From NCBI RefSeq assembly GCF_921293095.1, contig NC_060254.1, positions 7,812,001-7,876,000 on the forward strand: DNA of 64,000 bases. The letters are read 5' to 3'. Both the position numbers and the translations under genes were made by a program. This document shows positions 39,701-46,584 of the stretch, in pieces. The notes under the pieces were generated by a model. It made no database searches, was not told where the DNA came from, and was given only the letters and a program-made list of their open reading frames with translations. How positions within the stretch are numbered: the stretch's first letter is position 1; each line of letters opens with the position of its first letter. The stretch comes from Ischnura elegans (Eukaryota; Arthropoda; Insecta; Odonata; Coenagrionidae).

Positions 39701-42700
39701 GTTCCTTCAAGAAAACGCAATTGATTCGTCCTACCTAGAGATGTGCGAATAGTATCCGCGAATACTCGAATACCTCGAATAATAGAAAGTATTCGATATT
39801 CGAGATCTCGAATAGTTATGCCAAAGGTACCGTCTCGAATACCTCGAATACTTTGAATTTCGCGTCATACACTGTCGCTCGCACGTCGTTGGTAGTTGAC
39901 TCGGAAAAATGAGAACTCTAGTCATCTAGTGCATGCAGCGCCGTTTTAGGCAAGCTGACGAAATACATCAAATTCACGGGTTCGAGCGGTGAAAAGAGTT
40001 CGACGTGGGGAACCGAAATTGATCCGATGAAAAAAATCCGAAAATCCCAGGTGTCCCCTATCAGGAGAACCTCAGTTCCGTGGGATAGCAACATTGGCGC
40101 ATTTCCCACGATCCGCTATCCCCATCCATTCAGCGTTCGCCCCACCCCCTCAGACGATTTCCTCTTCCCCGAAAACAAAAAAAAGGTCCCTGCTCGTGCA
40201 GGGATCGTATTACGAAGACCTCAGCTTTGAAAAAAATATCAAATTACCAGAAAATAATAGAATCGTGTTTCACCCTTCCCTCTTTCTCCCTACTGACCAT
40301 TTTCCCGCATACATCTTTTGATAAAATGAGAGGAGGTGTTTGCCGTGTGTCCTTTGTGGCTAATAATGACAGGCACTTATTTTGAATCTTCCCCAGGAGA
40401 TGAAACTACCATAGGGAGGAACTCAGTGCCGTGGGATAGTGGCATTGGCGCATTTCCCACGATCTGCTATCCCCCTCCATTCAGCATTTGCCTCACCCAC
40501 TCTTGAGATTTCCTCTTCTCCGAAATCAAACAAAAGATCCCAGCTGGCGCAGGGATTGTATTACAAAAACCTTAGCTTCAAAAAATATCAAGTTACGCGA
40601 GAAAAATAAAAACTTGTCTCGCACCCACCCCCTTTTCTCACCCACTGACCTTTTTCTACCTACCTGCTTCGAATTTTCCCCTTTCTTGAGGTCAACTGCT
40701 GCATGAGTCATCTACTAGCCCGGAAGGTGTCTAACAATGACTTTCGGCAATTGTTATTACACCTTTATTGGATTGAAATATTAGTAATGTGCGCGTAATT
40801 TAAAAAAGAATAAGACCAAACACGACATATTTCTGACTTTATTTAAGCATTTTGCGCAGGAAAATAAATACCGGGAAGAAGAAGAAATACGAAGGAGGTG
40901 TAATGCTCAAATAGGGTGGTTTCCTATTATTTTTTATTGCCTAAATCGAAATATTAATACTCCTGAAGTACGTATTTAACGCTTTTAGAATTTTATAAGA
41001 CGATATCTATTTTTCGCGATTATATTAAAAGTGAAAATTTTCAAGCGCGCGAAAACGCGACGGGTAAGTATGAATGCCGGGAAAAACTCCGCGTGACGTC
41101 GTTCTGGTTCCCGCTGCCGCAAGTGAGGTGACCTTGGGGCGAGGCTCTGAGCGCTATTACGACGCAGGATGCTAGCAGGTAGCCGAGTACCATGCTAGCT
41201 GGTAGCGCTTGGCTTAAATAAGGATTATTAATACCTTATCAAACAGACTGTGTGATTATTAATACATGTTTCCCTGAGCTCTGTGCCTCATGCATGCATT
41301 GGTAACCTCAGACGATGTAAAACTCCGATTCTCTCGTGTAGAAACTAGGTCCCTGTGATGTCACGTGGAGTGGCATCGCATAGGCGCCAATCTGGCCTTT
41401 TTCAAATGAGGTAAAATTGAACATTGCCATTAGTCTAAACCGGTATTTCAAGAACGAAATAATTTGTATATTATGAATACACTAATGGTGGGTAACGAAT
41501 CACAATCAATACCTTTCGTTTTCTTTAATGAAGGAAACTACCCTATTGTTTACATAAAATTAAAATATTCCATTTATCAGCTAAATTCCTGTTTGAATCC
41601 TTTAAAGGCAATCACAATTACTCGCCAAAATCTTGGGTTTCCTGCTGCATAGGCGACCTAGTCAAACATTTTCACATTCATCATTTAGTATTCGAGGTAT
41701 TCGAATATTCGAGCAATGATTTAATATTCGAATTCGATATTCGAATTCGAGAAATCTACTATTCGACCCATCCCTAGTCCTACCGCGCTAACTACGCATG
41801 ATTCCCATCGCACGGTCATTTAAATTATAAATTGTTGCAAAAAATGCTCAAATTCAACAGCTGGTACCCTCTGAACATAAATTTCAAAAATAAAAAAACT
41901 TTAAAATAAAATACGGCTGTGCGGAGGATAAAAAATTTTTGGCCACGGGAAGGACTAGAACGCGGGCCCCTCCTATCACCAGCTGGAATTTTTATCCACT
42001 GAGCTTTTTCTAGCTCAAGGTCGTCAAGCGGTAATTTTGTTTATTTACTGTTATTGTAACACTGAGCTCCTTCATGTGCTTCTCCTACGGCTCCTCACTT
42101 GAACGAATTTGATCAAAATAATCACTTTCTCGGTATATTAGTCTTTTATTCGTTTATATGATTATAACTTGAGCACGGAGGCTTTCGCATACTCTTATGT
42201 TTCGGCTGGTTAGTATATACAATAGGAATATAATGATGTTGTCACCTGCGACTTCGGTATGGTATCGTCTTTTTAAGTTATTATTATTTGTTATTATGTT
42301 TCAAACTCGGTATTTGTATTTCTAATGAAGCAAGCGTATACATTCATTACAAACAGAAATTCTGTTAGGATTTGCTTACGTCCTTCTTACCCGACTTGAA
42401 AGGTTTTATGAAATGAGCTGCAGTTCCACTGATGCCTTAAACATAAAACGTATTGCCAACAAACACATTTCCTAATACAATGTAACCTACTTAATGCAAG
42501 TAGATAATTCAATTAATAATGCTAAATTAGTATCCTACATTATCCCGAATTCATCAGTGTATATGTAAATGATTGCATCTAAATAAGATAACTTAATCAT
42601 CAACGACATAGCAGCTTAGAGTTATTATTCGCATTCACACTAATTCAGCAGTAGAACATATTATCAAACAATACCTGTTGAAATCCGACAATCATTAAAA

Positions 42701-45700
42701 ATGGGACTTTTAGCTGGAATTAAGTTTTCCTCAACATACTTTGAATAAGTGGAAACGAATACATCTTTACCGATTGACGGACGTCGGAGAACTCTGTTAT
42801 TACTTACGCAACGATTAATGCCGATCAGCTTAACTAATTCATATTTTACGTGTTTGCTCAGATATTTATATGATGAAACACTGGGAATTTCAAAGCTGCC
42901 TCGTATCATATGTCGTAGATATTGTATTAAAACATCAACCCGAGTCGATAGATGTAAACAAAAGTCTGCCATGTTCACAGTGAACGACTCGTGATTTCCA
43001 GCTCTCTGAAAAGAGCTGAGATCACTCAAAAAGAGCCAAGCTACCAACTTTTTAAAATCTCTCAGAGGAATTACCTTCGATCTTTCCTACTGCATTAAAT
43101 GCTACAATGTGTTTGGGGGAATATCATGAAGATTAATTTCACTTAAATGGAAGCGGTGAAATCCCGAGACTGAAAAGGATGACAAAATACCTCACCCACC
43201 CAATGACCCGTTCTCCATGCATTGAACCATGAAGACTAGTATTGGATTGTTGCATACACCCGAAAACCATACAATATCCAGGCACAATATTTGTGGAGCG
43301 AAAGTGGCGCCGCTCGATTTGTTGCAAGACTTTTGCAAATGATAGTACATTAGTGAACCTAATAAAGTTTATTCTTTCATTTTCCATGATGGAAAGGTTT
43401 CACACAGTTAATCCTGAAATCATCTGTTATACCCATACTGTCAGTATCATAGTTTTAAACTTGACTACTGGTGGGAAAATTTAAGCACATGTTTATTAAT
43501 GTTTAGTACGTATAAATGCTTGGAAACGGGATTTTTTATTGGAGTATTTATTTATTTATTTTCATGCCACCATAAACAGCTCTATGCAGCCTTTATATCG
43601 GGGTTATTAACATGTTAAAAATTTAACGTGCACAAAAAGCCATGCCCTGGTTAGGCACTGGGACTAAGGGCTTGCCCTGAGTAGACTTGATGTTTGGTTT
43701 ATTTCATCCCTTACTTTCTCATGGTGGAAATGACTTCAGCTCTCGGCCAACCCCTCCAATTACTGTTCCGTGTTCTTACTTTTGTATTTAAAGGTTTTAG
43801 AATGGAAAACGAAACATAACTTGCCATACCTATGTGATTTTTGTTTTTGATGTTTCAACGGCTTTAATTATTGAGTGAATTCGATAGAAGGCTAAGGTCG
43901 TGAATGTAGTTAAGAAATAAATGAAAATCAATAGCTTTGATTCAAGACTATAGATTTGATTATTTGCCTTCCAATTTAACCAGAATTTACTTTCACTTAA
44001 TTAACCTGGATCCGCCCAAAATATTTTTTTTTATATTAATAATTGATATTCTAGGAGAACGCTAAGGGTCTCATTTTTACGACATTCTGAAAATATTACA
44101 TTGATCGGTTGTGTAGTTTCCGAGATACAGGCTGTGACATAAATGTAACATTGAGTGGATGTTGTCTTTTGGTGCAAGGTAGTGTTTCCCCAGATAAAGC
44201 AAATATTTTTTGCATTTGTGCTGCAGAGTTAATTTAAATGATAAAAACCCTAGAAAAACTTTTATTTTGCACATATTATTATTTATGTACACTATTTTCA
44301 AGCTTTTGTTTACATTTGAAGTAAATTATTGAAAATTTAGCAATAATTTTCAGTGTTCCATTGCCCGCGATTCATAAATTTTTCCATGTAAAGTGTGATG
44401 CTTTAAAGTGTATAAATTTTCTGGATTTTTAAAATGTCATTTCACAAATGTGGGGTATGTTTAAATTTATAATGTTTTATAAATTATAAACTTGTCAAAA
44501 ACACATCAAGAAAAATTATTTTTAATTTATGTAAAGTTTTCGTCAGGAGTGTTATGAAATACAGGACCTTGAAATGACACTATCAATAGATTTGTTGAAG
44601 GTACATTTAAATAATATTTTTACATGGCGAATAAGTAAAACAGTTAAAAATGCACCTAACAATCTCGCCTAGTCATACAATGTTGTCACAGGCATATGAA
44701 GCAAAGAAACAAGCCTGAAACACCAGAAAAAGCCCTTTCTTCGAATCACCGAAACAAGGAATTGTTCCATTGGGTCTTTGAAGGTCGTCCTCTCTTCCGG
44801 CTCCTTTCTCCATGGAAAAATTTTGTTCACATGCGTTTCCCTTTCTTACCTGGCCACCTTACCCCCTACCTCGAACTAGGCCCCTCTACCTGTCATCGGA
44901 CAATTCTCCGTGGCCGGTCTGTATAAAGGGGTGAACTCAGGGTGGAGGGGTGGAATTTAGTCAGTCTCAGGGGCATATTAGTGTCAGGTGGTTTGCACAA
45001 GTGCATCATGTCTGAGAAACGTAAATCTTTGGACCTTAAAACCAAAAATAAAACTGTACACTAGTGCAAAAGTATCTGGACTTGAAAGACTGATATCGAA
45101 AGGCGATTTGGCGTCTCGTCACTAAATATGTTATTAAAGAAAGATAAAATTTGTGCAGCAGTGAACAAACTATGAACACCTAGCAGCCAAAAATATTTGC
45201 GGCAAGGGGAACTTCTGCAAATGGAATCTGCACTGTTCAAGCTGTTTTGTGAACAAAGGTCTGCAGGACTGCCCATAATTGGTGCGATGTTAAGTAAGAA
45301 AGATTATTACATTTCAAATGGAGAGAAATATCTTCGACCACTGGATCATGCTGTACAGTGAACCTTTAGGCCAATTTTCCCAACTGACTGATGTACTGGT
45401 TTAACATTCAAAAAGTCAACAAAACTAATACTGTAGGCATGATGTATTCGCAAAATTATCCAAAAACTTCCTCCACATACCAAACATATTGATTCTGACT
45501 AGTTACGCTATTTTTACAGCTTTCTTTGGCCATCAAAAAATATAAGAACAGGAATAAAATCACCGAAACTGGGGGAATTATTATTTTATAAAATTGAAAG
45601 TCCCCCATTTCCTTCTTTAAATACGTTGACACTCAATTATATTGTGCCTGATATTGACTCTCTACCAGATAAGCTTCGTTAAATACCAAGGAAATAAAAG

Positions 45701-46584
45701 AACAACTGTTAATACGAATAATTATGAGACTTCAGTGGGTTTATTCAAACCCTTTGGATACAGCGAGGGCCCAGTTTAGCGGGTAATTTCCGAGGGATTA
45801 TGAGCACTCGTTAAACCGGGCTTCTATTGCATATTACCAGAGTGTATTGGATTTTTTTGTCATTTTAGATATGTATTTTTATATTGGCTATTTTTTTATT
45901 AAATGTATATATGTAATGTCTGTACCTGTCTATGTAGTCTTAACAAATGATAAAAAGAACTATATAGTGTTATGGTCTATTGAATTTCATGTATTTTGCC
46001 TTTTTTGTGGTGATTGTATTATCAACCTATTAATATTAATGATTACTTTTTGCATCCTATGATGTTTAATGTAAATTGTTTTTTTTACTTTTCCAATTGC
46101 AGAGGTTGCCTATAGTGAGCATTCAAGCTTTCTGGAATTAGCACGATTTGTCAAGTTTATCAAGCCGGAAAAAGTAGTGAAAACAGTTGGCGGAAGTGAT
46201 AGGGAGCGTGAAGCCATGGACAAGCACATTAACTCTTGGCTCCGAGAAGCTCGCTCAAAAGTTCCTTTACCAAATAGGAGCTGTGACTCACCAAAATCAT
46301 CACAAGTTGCTATGCAGCAAAGAGAGGCAGGTGAATTTGTGGCGAAAAGGAAGAACAACCTGTTGGCTAGGAGGTTTAACACCTCCCAGGGAAGTCTGAT
46401 GAAATTTTTAGGTTCCGATACTGTGCAAACTTTGGTGGACTCAAATACAAGTTCGAAAAGTGATTTTGAAAGTAGGAAGACTGAAAGAACCTCATCCATT
46501 CAAAGTCAATTACATAATGGCTCCCGAAAGAGATTGGGATCTCCAAGTGGAAGTGGATCAGCTCCAAAAAGATATCACTCATGA
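3639..46584 (+). CDS. DCLRE1A: DCLRE1A/SNM1A DNA crosslink repair nuclease, whole gene (11 coding exons)
   Basis: The family consists of nuclear 5'-3' exonucleases that digest past DNA interstrand crosslinks. Joining 3639-3791, 4207-5049, 7218-9876, 11123-11374, 18852-18992, 24703-24814, 27747-27890, 29402-29526, 32387-32640, 37093-37237 and 46103-46584 gives one open frame of 1,769 residues with matching phases and GT-AG ends throughout. The catalytic module (about 1290-1665) carries HFHYDH (1326-1331), DANH (1384-1387), GDFR (1408-1411), LDTTYC with FPSQ (beta-CASP motif A), FRPTGWAH (motif B, His1588) and YSEHSS (motif C, His1616). A PIP box, QKSLLSYF, lies at 103-110. The length exceeds the roughly 1,040 residues of human SNM1A, mainly from a 2.66-kb low-complexity exon. 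I did not see the UBZ4 finger of vertebrate SNM1A. The start ATG has a good context (CACAATGG). An upstream ATG at 3432 opens a frame of about 30 codons, if that region is transcribed. DCLRE1B and DCLRE1C are less likely, because the [10 protein letters not shown] lead-in and the PIP box are SNM1A traits. Confidence 0.95.
4207..5049 (+). CDS. DCLRE1A: DCLRE1A coding exon 2 (PIP box, SIM-like motif)
   Basis: The acceptor is ...TTTTTATAG|ATCGGC and the donor TAT|GTGAGT, both phase 0. The exon encodes residues 52-332. A canonical PCNA-interacting box QKSLLSYF (103-110, bases 4360-4383) follows a Lys/Arg/Ser-rich stretch. About 17 residues later, a hydrophobic core ILEITL followed by SDSDEE (about 127-138) looks like a SUMO-interaction motif with an acidic tail. 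The rest is Ser/Pro-rich and probably disordered. Human SNM1A also has a PIP box, but nearer its catalytic domain. The SIM is an inference from pattern only. Confidence 0.92.
6661..6790. repeat. Hairpin repeat (inverted repeat, 130 bp)
   Basis: AGCATCCATC at the left is the complement of GATGGATGCT at the right. Inner blocks also pair, such as GTCAGTTGACTTTT with AAAAGTCAACTGA. It is probably a small foldback MITE. Confidence 0.75.
6829..7042. repeat. Foldback repeat with about 90-bp arms
   Basis: The left arm GGCAGCAATTCTTCCGGGTT... pairs with ...AACCCAAAAGAATTGTTGCC. The inner blocks TCTAGTTGGCTTCCT and AGGAAGCCAACTAGA are perfectly complementary. The loop is about 30 bp. It lies next to the hairpin at 6661-6790 in the same intron. 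Confidence 0.85.
7218..9876 (+). CDS. DCLRE1A: DCLRE1A coding exon 3 (2.66-kb disordered region)
   Basis: The acceptor is CTTACAG|GTGAGA and the donor CTAG|GTACAG. The exon enters in phase 0 and leaves in phase 1, and is open throughout. It encodes residues 333-1218, Ser/Asn/Lys-rich with a basic KKxxKR-type tract around 490-545 (about bases 7690-7850) that could serve as nuclear localisation signals. I recognise no folded domain. One segment (about 8900-9600) is richer in hydrophobic and Cys residues, including [14 protein letters not shown], and may be a small folded part of unknown kind. A single exon this long accounts for most of the extra length over vertebrate SNM1A. Confidence 0.9.
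10358..10740. mobile_element. pogo/Tigger-like MITE
   Basis: The ends CAGGTATCCCTCGCTTAAC and GTTAATTGAGGGATACCTG are inverted repeats flanked by TA on both sides. The length is 383 bp with no transposase. It lies in DCLRE1A intron 3 (9877-11122), whose remainder has nothing else I recognise. Confidence 0.85.
11123..11374 (+). CDS. DCLRE1A: DCLRE1A coding exon 4 (lead-in to nuclease domain)
   Basis: The acceptor is TATTTCAG|AATGGG and the donor GAAG|GTATGC, phases 1 in and 1 out. The exon encodes about residues 1219-1303. A Ser-rich linker is followed by [14 protein letters not shown], which matches the CPFYKKIPGT stretch that precedes the metallo-beta-lactamase fold in SNM1A proteins. This marks the N-terminal edge of the catalytic module. 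Confidence 0.95.
14467..14637. mobile_element. hAT-like MITE, 171 bp
   Basis: The left end CAGTAGTGGATCCAGG pairs with the right end CCATGGATCCGTCGCGG. An 8-bp target duplication TACAAAGA lies at 14459-14466 and 14638-14645. It is nested inside the PIF/Harbinger-like element. It contains a run of C residues near 14609. Confidence 0.85.
15869..15955. repeat. Short hairpin, arms about 40 bp
   Basis: ATTAGTAAAAT...TCCACTGATTTTATTA is followed directly by its inverted copy. The whole 87-bp stretch folds almost completely on itself. It is likely a tiny MITE. Confidence 0.8.
16214..16293. repeat. Tandem duplication, 40-bp unit, two copies
   Basis: ATTCCCTTAGCAGACAATGC starts both copies, at 16214 and 16254. 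The copies differ at a few positions. Confidence 0.85.
16531..16618. repeat. Tandem duplication, 44-bp unit, two copies
   Basis: CACCACTGATTCTAT(G/A)GCTCTG begins each copy, at 16531 and 16575, with few differences. Confidence 0.85.
18852..18992 (+). CDS. DCLRE1A: DCLRE1A coding exon 5 (HxHxDH metal-binding motif)
   Basis: The acceptor is TATTTACAG|GCACCA and the donor ACAG|GTAAAT. The exon encodes about residues 1303-1350, including FAVDAF (motif 1 Asp) and [11 protein letters not shown] (motif 2, HxHxDH). These residues bind the catalytic zinc ions in the beta-CASP nuclease family. Human SNM1A has THFHSDHYAGL at the same place. All ligands are intact. Confidence 0.97.
20111..20176 (+). repeat. 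SINE-like repeat arm
   Basis: This stretch, with GACAAGGAGACATCGCC and GATGTTCGGGATCTGGATGC, is the inverted copy of 21688-21750. The second copy continues into a TAGTTGGTGTCCCGGG word. A plus-strand tRNA-like sequence at 21315-21420 shares that word, so the pieces probably belong to one SINE family. Confidence 0.65.
20192..21204. mobile_element. hAT MITE with ATAC-rich interior, 1,013 bp
   Basis: The ends CAGAGATGGGCAAAATAC and ATACTGCCCATCTCTG are inverted repeats. An 8-bp target duplication TATATAGG lies at 20184-20191 and 21205-21212. The interior consists of repeated AAATACAAATTAC words. The element is split by a second hAT MITE at 20580-20841. Confidence 0.92.
20580..20841. mobile_element. 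hAT MITE nested in another hAT MITE
   Basis: The left end CAGTGGCACAGCAAGG pairs with the right end CCTAGATGCGCCCCTG. An 8-bp target duplication CAATGCAC lies at 20572-20579 and 20842-20849. It is the same family as 57844-58156, sharing TTTACTTAATTGGATTGATAT-type interior sequence. It carries long G and C runs. Confidence 0.92.
21315..21420 (+). repeat. tRNA-like SINE fragment
   Basis: GGCCGTGGCGGTGCGG resembles a box A region, and GGGTACGAGTCCC is close to the tRNA/SINE box B consensus (GGTTCGANTCC), about 40 bases later. It is most likely the head of a tRNA-derived SINE and not a working tRNA, as I could not fold a full cloverleaf. Confidence 0.55.
21640..21750 (-). repeat. SINE-like fragment, inverted relative to its neighbours
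   Basis: Read on the minus strand it gives GATGTTCGGGATCTGGATGC, then TAGTTGGTGTCCCGGG and a box-B-like GGATCGATTC. It is the inverted partner of 20111-20176 and shares the terminal word with 21315-21420. Confidence 0.6.
21810..23259 (+). mobile_element. pogo/Tigger element relic, copy 1 (1,450 bp)
   Basis: The ends CAGTGGAACCTCGTTAAAGC and TTTATCGAGGTTGCACTG are inverted repeats flanked by TA. The interior around 22240 reads [17 protein letters not shown] followed by a stop-riddled CENP-B-type DNA-binding region, as in Tigger transposases. It has no DDE core and is a deletion derivative. A second copy lies at 34357-36425. Confidence 0.85.
23776..24435. mobile_element. Unclassified TIR element/MITE, copy 1 (660 bp)
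   Basis: The ends AATAGGGTAGTTTCC and GGAAACCACCCTATT are inverted repeats. The whole element recurs in reverse orientation at 40910-41547. The interior has CpG-rich segments and a conserved CCATTAGTGTATTCAT word. I see no clear target duplication and assign no superfamily. Confidence 0.8.
24703..24814 (+). CDS. DCLRE1A: DCLRE1A coding exon 6
   Basis: The acceptor is AACTTACAG|GCAAAC and the donor ATCA|GTGAGT, leaving phase 2. The exon encodes about residues 1350-1387, ending in VVITALDAN, with the His of motif 3 (DANH) split across the junction to exon 7. The match to GVKVVLLDANHCPGA in human SNM1A fixes the identity despite the short length. Confidence 0.95.
24815..27746 (+). other. DCLRE1A intron 6
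   Basis: A 2.9-kb intron. Near 25628 there is a box-B-like GGTTCAAATCC suggesting a SINE remnant. About 25970-26280 is a GC-rich patch. The rest has nothing I recognise. Confidence 0.7.
27747..27890 (+). CDS. DCLRE1A: DCLRE1A coding exon 7 (motifs 3/4)
   Basis: The acceptor is TTGTTGCAG|TTGTCC and the donor CAAC|GTAAGA. The exon encodes [13 protein letters not shown], then HVGDFRAH (motif 4 Asp1409) and NLYLDTT, the start of beta-CASP motif A. Residues are about 1387-1435. All conserved metal-site residues are present. Confidence 0.97.
28322..28404. repeat. Hairpin repeat, arms about 33 bp
   Basis: TTGAATAAAAACCTTTGGGC pairs with GGCCAGAAGTTTTTATTCAA, and GTCACCGT with ACGGTGAT, around a short centre. 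It ends 26 bases before the pogo-like element. Confidence 0.8.
28430..29274. mobile_element. pogo/Tigger-like element, 845 bp
   Basis: The left end CAGGTGGTCCTCGACTTTTG pairs with the right end GAAAGTCGGGGACCGCCTG, with TA on both sides. Subterminal GACTTTCGTAC words repeat at both ends. A 122-codon frame at 28706-29074 is Phe/Ile/Cys-rich and not recognised. I do not call it a gene. Confidence 0.85.
29402..29526 (+). CDS. DCLRE1A: DCLRE1A coding exon 8 (beta-CASP start)
   Basis: The acceptor is preceded by a long T tract, ending TTTTTCAG|GTATTG. The donor ATAG|GTTTGT is weaker than the others. The exon encodes [15 protein letters not shown]...[10 protein letters not shown], matching human TYCSPEYTFPSQ and VVCGTYSIGKE. 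Residues are about 1435-1477. Confidence 0.96.
29527..32386 (+). other. DCLRE1A intron 8
   Basis: A 2.9-kb intron. Near 31215-31335 an 18-bp perfect inverted repeat (ATGAAAAAATTAAACTTT) brackets about 100 bp. A mariner relic lies at 31456-32178. About 29527-31200 has nothing else I recognise. Confidence 0.85.
31456..32178 (+). mobile_element. Decayed mariner element
   Basis: The ends CAAGGTGTGATCAA and TTGATCACACCTTG are inverted repeats flanked by TA. The interior contains mariner transposase remnants. [20 protein letters not shown] lies near 31681-31740, and [14 protein letters not shown] (the conserved P-P-Y-S-P-D-x-A block) near 31880-31920, separated by deletions, frameshifts and stops. 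It cannot encode an active enzyme. Confidence 0.9.
32387..32640 (+). CDS. DCLRE1A: DCLRE1A coding exon 9
   Basis: The acceptor is TGATTTTCAG|GTAAGG and the donor AGCG|GTAATT, leaving phase 0. The exon encodes [13 protein letters not shown]...[12 protein letters not shown], aligning with KEKVFLAIADVL and VHLLPMMQINF of human SNM1A. Residues are about 1477-1561. Local G+C is higher than in the surrounding transposon-filled introns. Confidence 0.95.
34859..35041 (-). mobile_element. Short retroposon, 5'-truncated copy with 16-bp target duplication
   Basis: ATTAATTTATCTTCCT flanks it at 34843-34858 and 35042-35057. The uninterrupted target is seen once in copy 1 of the host element. Read on the minus strand it ends with a AAACTTTTTTTCAACAAC-type tail. 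A longer plus-strand copy lies at about 35318-35767. Long target duplications and 5' truncation indicate target-primed retroposition. Confidence 0.88.
35318..35767 (+). mobile_element. Short retroposon, longer copy
   Basis: The 3' 170 bp match the inverted copy at 34859-35041, with CCCCTGGTGGCCGCTGG and the tail GAAACTTTTTTTCAACAAC. About 280 further bases lie upstream. Edges are set by comparison with copy 1 of the host pogo element. A short stretch of target seems to be missing and no clear duplication is seen. Confidence 0.75.
37093..37237 (+). CDS. DCLRE1A: DCLRE1A coding exon 10 (beta-CASP motif B)
   Basis: The acceptor is TGTTTTCAG|TGTTTA and the donor TATG|GTAAGT. The exon encodes [11 protein letters not shown] then [13 protein letters not shown] and SVKIYG, matching the ILAFRPTGWTH and ISIYGIPYSEH stretches of human SNM1A. 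His1588 is the motif B residue. The insert [10 protein letters not shown] sits where vertebrates have a similar variable loop. Confidence 0.96.
37647..37777. repeat. Hairpin MITE, interrupted in its right arm
   Basis: The left arm TTCACTAATACATGTATTTG and AAAAAGCGTGACC pair with GGTCGTGCTTTTTCAAATAT. The end of the right arm, CATTAGTGAACCTAATAA, is found only after the inserted 5.6-kb element, from 43348. Its centre, on the minus strand, reads ACCTGATGATGC...GAAAT, loosely like the hammerhead-like core in the Penelope arms. Confidence 0.75.
40070..40680. repeat. Direct duplication of about 250 bp, offset about 345 bp
   Basis: CATTGGCGCATTTCCCACGA, then CTATCCCC(A/C)TCCATTCAGC and further matching blocks occur twice in the same orientation within the hAT element. 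Copies are about 80-85% alike by eye. Confidence 0.8.
40910..41547. mobile_element. Unclassified TIR element/MITE, copy 2 (638 bp, inverted)
   Basis: It is the reverse complement of 23776-24435 along its whole length, with ends AATAGGGTGGTTTCC and GGAAACTACCCTATT. It is nested in a hAT element. The shared ends in two unrelated settings define the element borders. Confidence 0.85.
41935..42015 (-). repeat. tRNA-like SINE fragment or tRNA relic
   Basis: On the minus strand AGCTCAGTGG (box A) is followed about 40 bases later by GTTCTAGTCC (box B). I could not confirm acceptor-stem pairing, so a working tRNA is not claimed. Confidence 0.5.
44990..45360 (+). pseudogene. Tigger/pogo transposase N-terminal remnant
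   Basis: From about 45009, [16 protein letters not shown] is followed, through frameshifts, by pieces resembling a CENP-B-type helix-turn-helix: [12 protein letters not shown], then [20 protein letters not shown] and [10 protein letters not shown]. Stops and frameshifts are frequent and the DDE catalytic region is absent. Possible right terminal sequence lies near 45755-45830. Confidence 0.75.
46103..46584 (+). CDS. DCLRE1A: DCLRE1A coding exon 11 (motif C, C-terminal extension, stop)
   Basis: The acceptor is CCAATTGCAG|AGGTTG. The exon encodes [17 protein letters not shown] (motif C, His1616) and the end of the nuclease fold to about WLREARS (1661). Human SNM1A ends about here. This protein continues for roughly 105 more residues, basic and Ser-rich. 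The extension includes [14 protein letters not shown] (PIP-like QGSLMKFL, 1705-1712) after a [10 protein letters not shown] stretch, and ends [10 protein letters not shown]...PKRYHS, a possible nuclear localisation signal. The stop is at 46582-46584. Candidate poly(A) signals AATAAA lie at 47841 and 48163, without proof of use. Confidence 0.95.

Larger units (their letters stand above)
39736..41776. mobile_element. hAT element, about 2 kb, nested
   Basis: The ends TAGAGATGTGCGAATAG and CTATTCGACCCATCCCTA are inverted repeats. An 8-bp target duplication GTCCTACC lies at 39728-39735 and 41777-41784. ATTCGA-rich subterminal repeats are present at both ends. There is no transposase. It contains a direct duplication (about 40070-40330 and 40415-40680) and the MITE at 40910-41547. 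Confidence 0.92.
37778..43345. mobile_element. 5.6-kb TIR transposon of unknown family, TA target
   Basis: The first and last 52 bases (37778-37829 and 43294-43345) are identical inverted repeats starting CTATCATTTGCAAAAG, flanked by TA. Imperfect similarity continues further in, including GAACGGGTCAT. Without the nested hAT it is about 3.5 kb. The host hairpin is continuous when it is removed. A 127-codon frame on the minus strand (43047-42664) near the right end is not recognised. Identical ends suggest a fairly recent arrival. Confidence 0.8.
37238..46102 (+). other. DCLRE1A intron 10
   Basis: The largest intron (8.9 kb). It holds a small hairpin element interrupted by a 5.6-kb TIR transposon. 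That transposon carries a hAT element with an unclassified MITE inside. A decayed Tigger transposase follows further on (about 44990-45360). The remaining sequence (about 43370-44690 and 45840-46102) has nothing I recognise. Confidence 0.85.

Noticed and set aside
41935-42015. Working tRNA gene on the minus strand
   Set aside because: Boxes A and B are present, but I could not confirm acceptor and anticodon stems. It is kept as a SINE or relic.
46110-46499. 129-codon minus-strand frame
   Set aside because: It is antisense to the last DCLRE1A exon, which is clearly coding on the plus strand.
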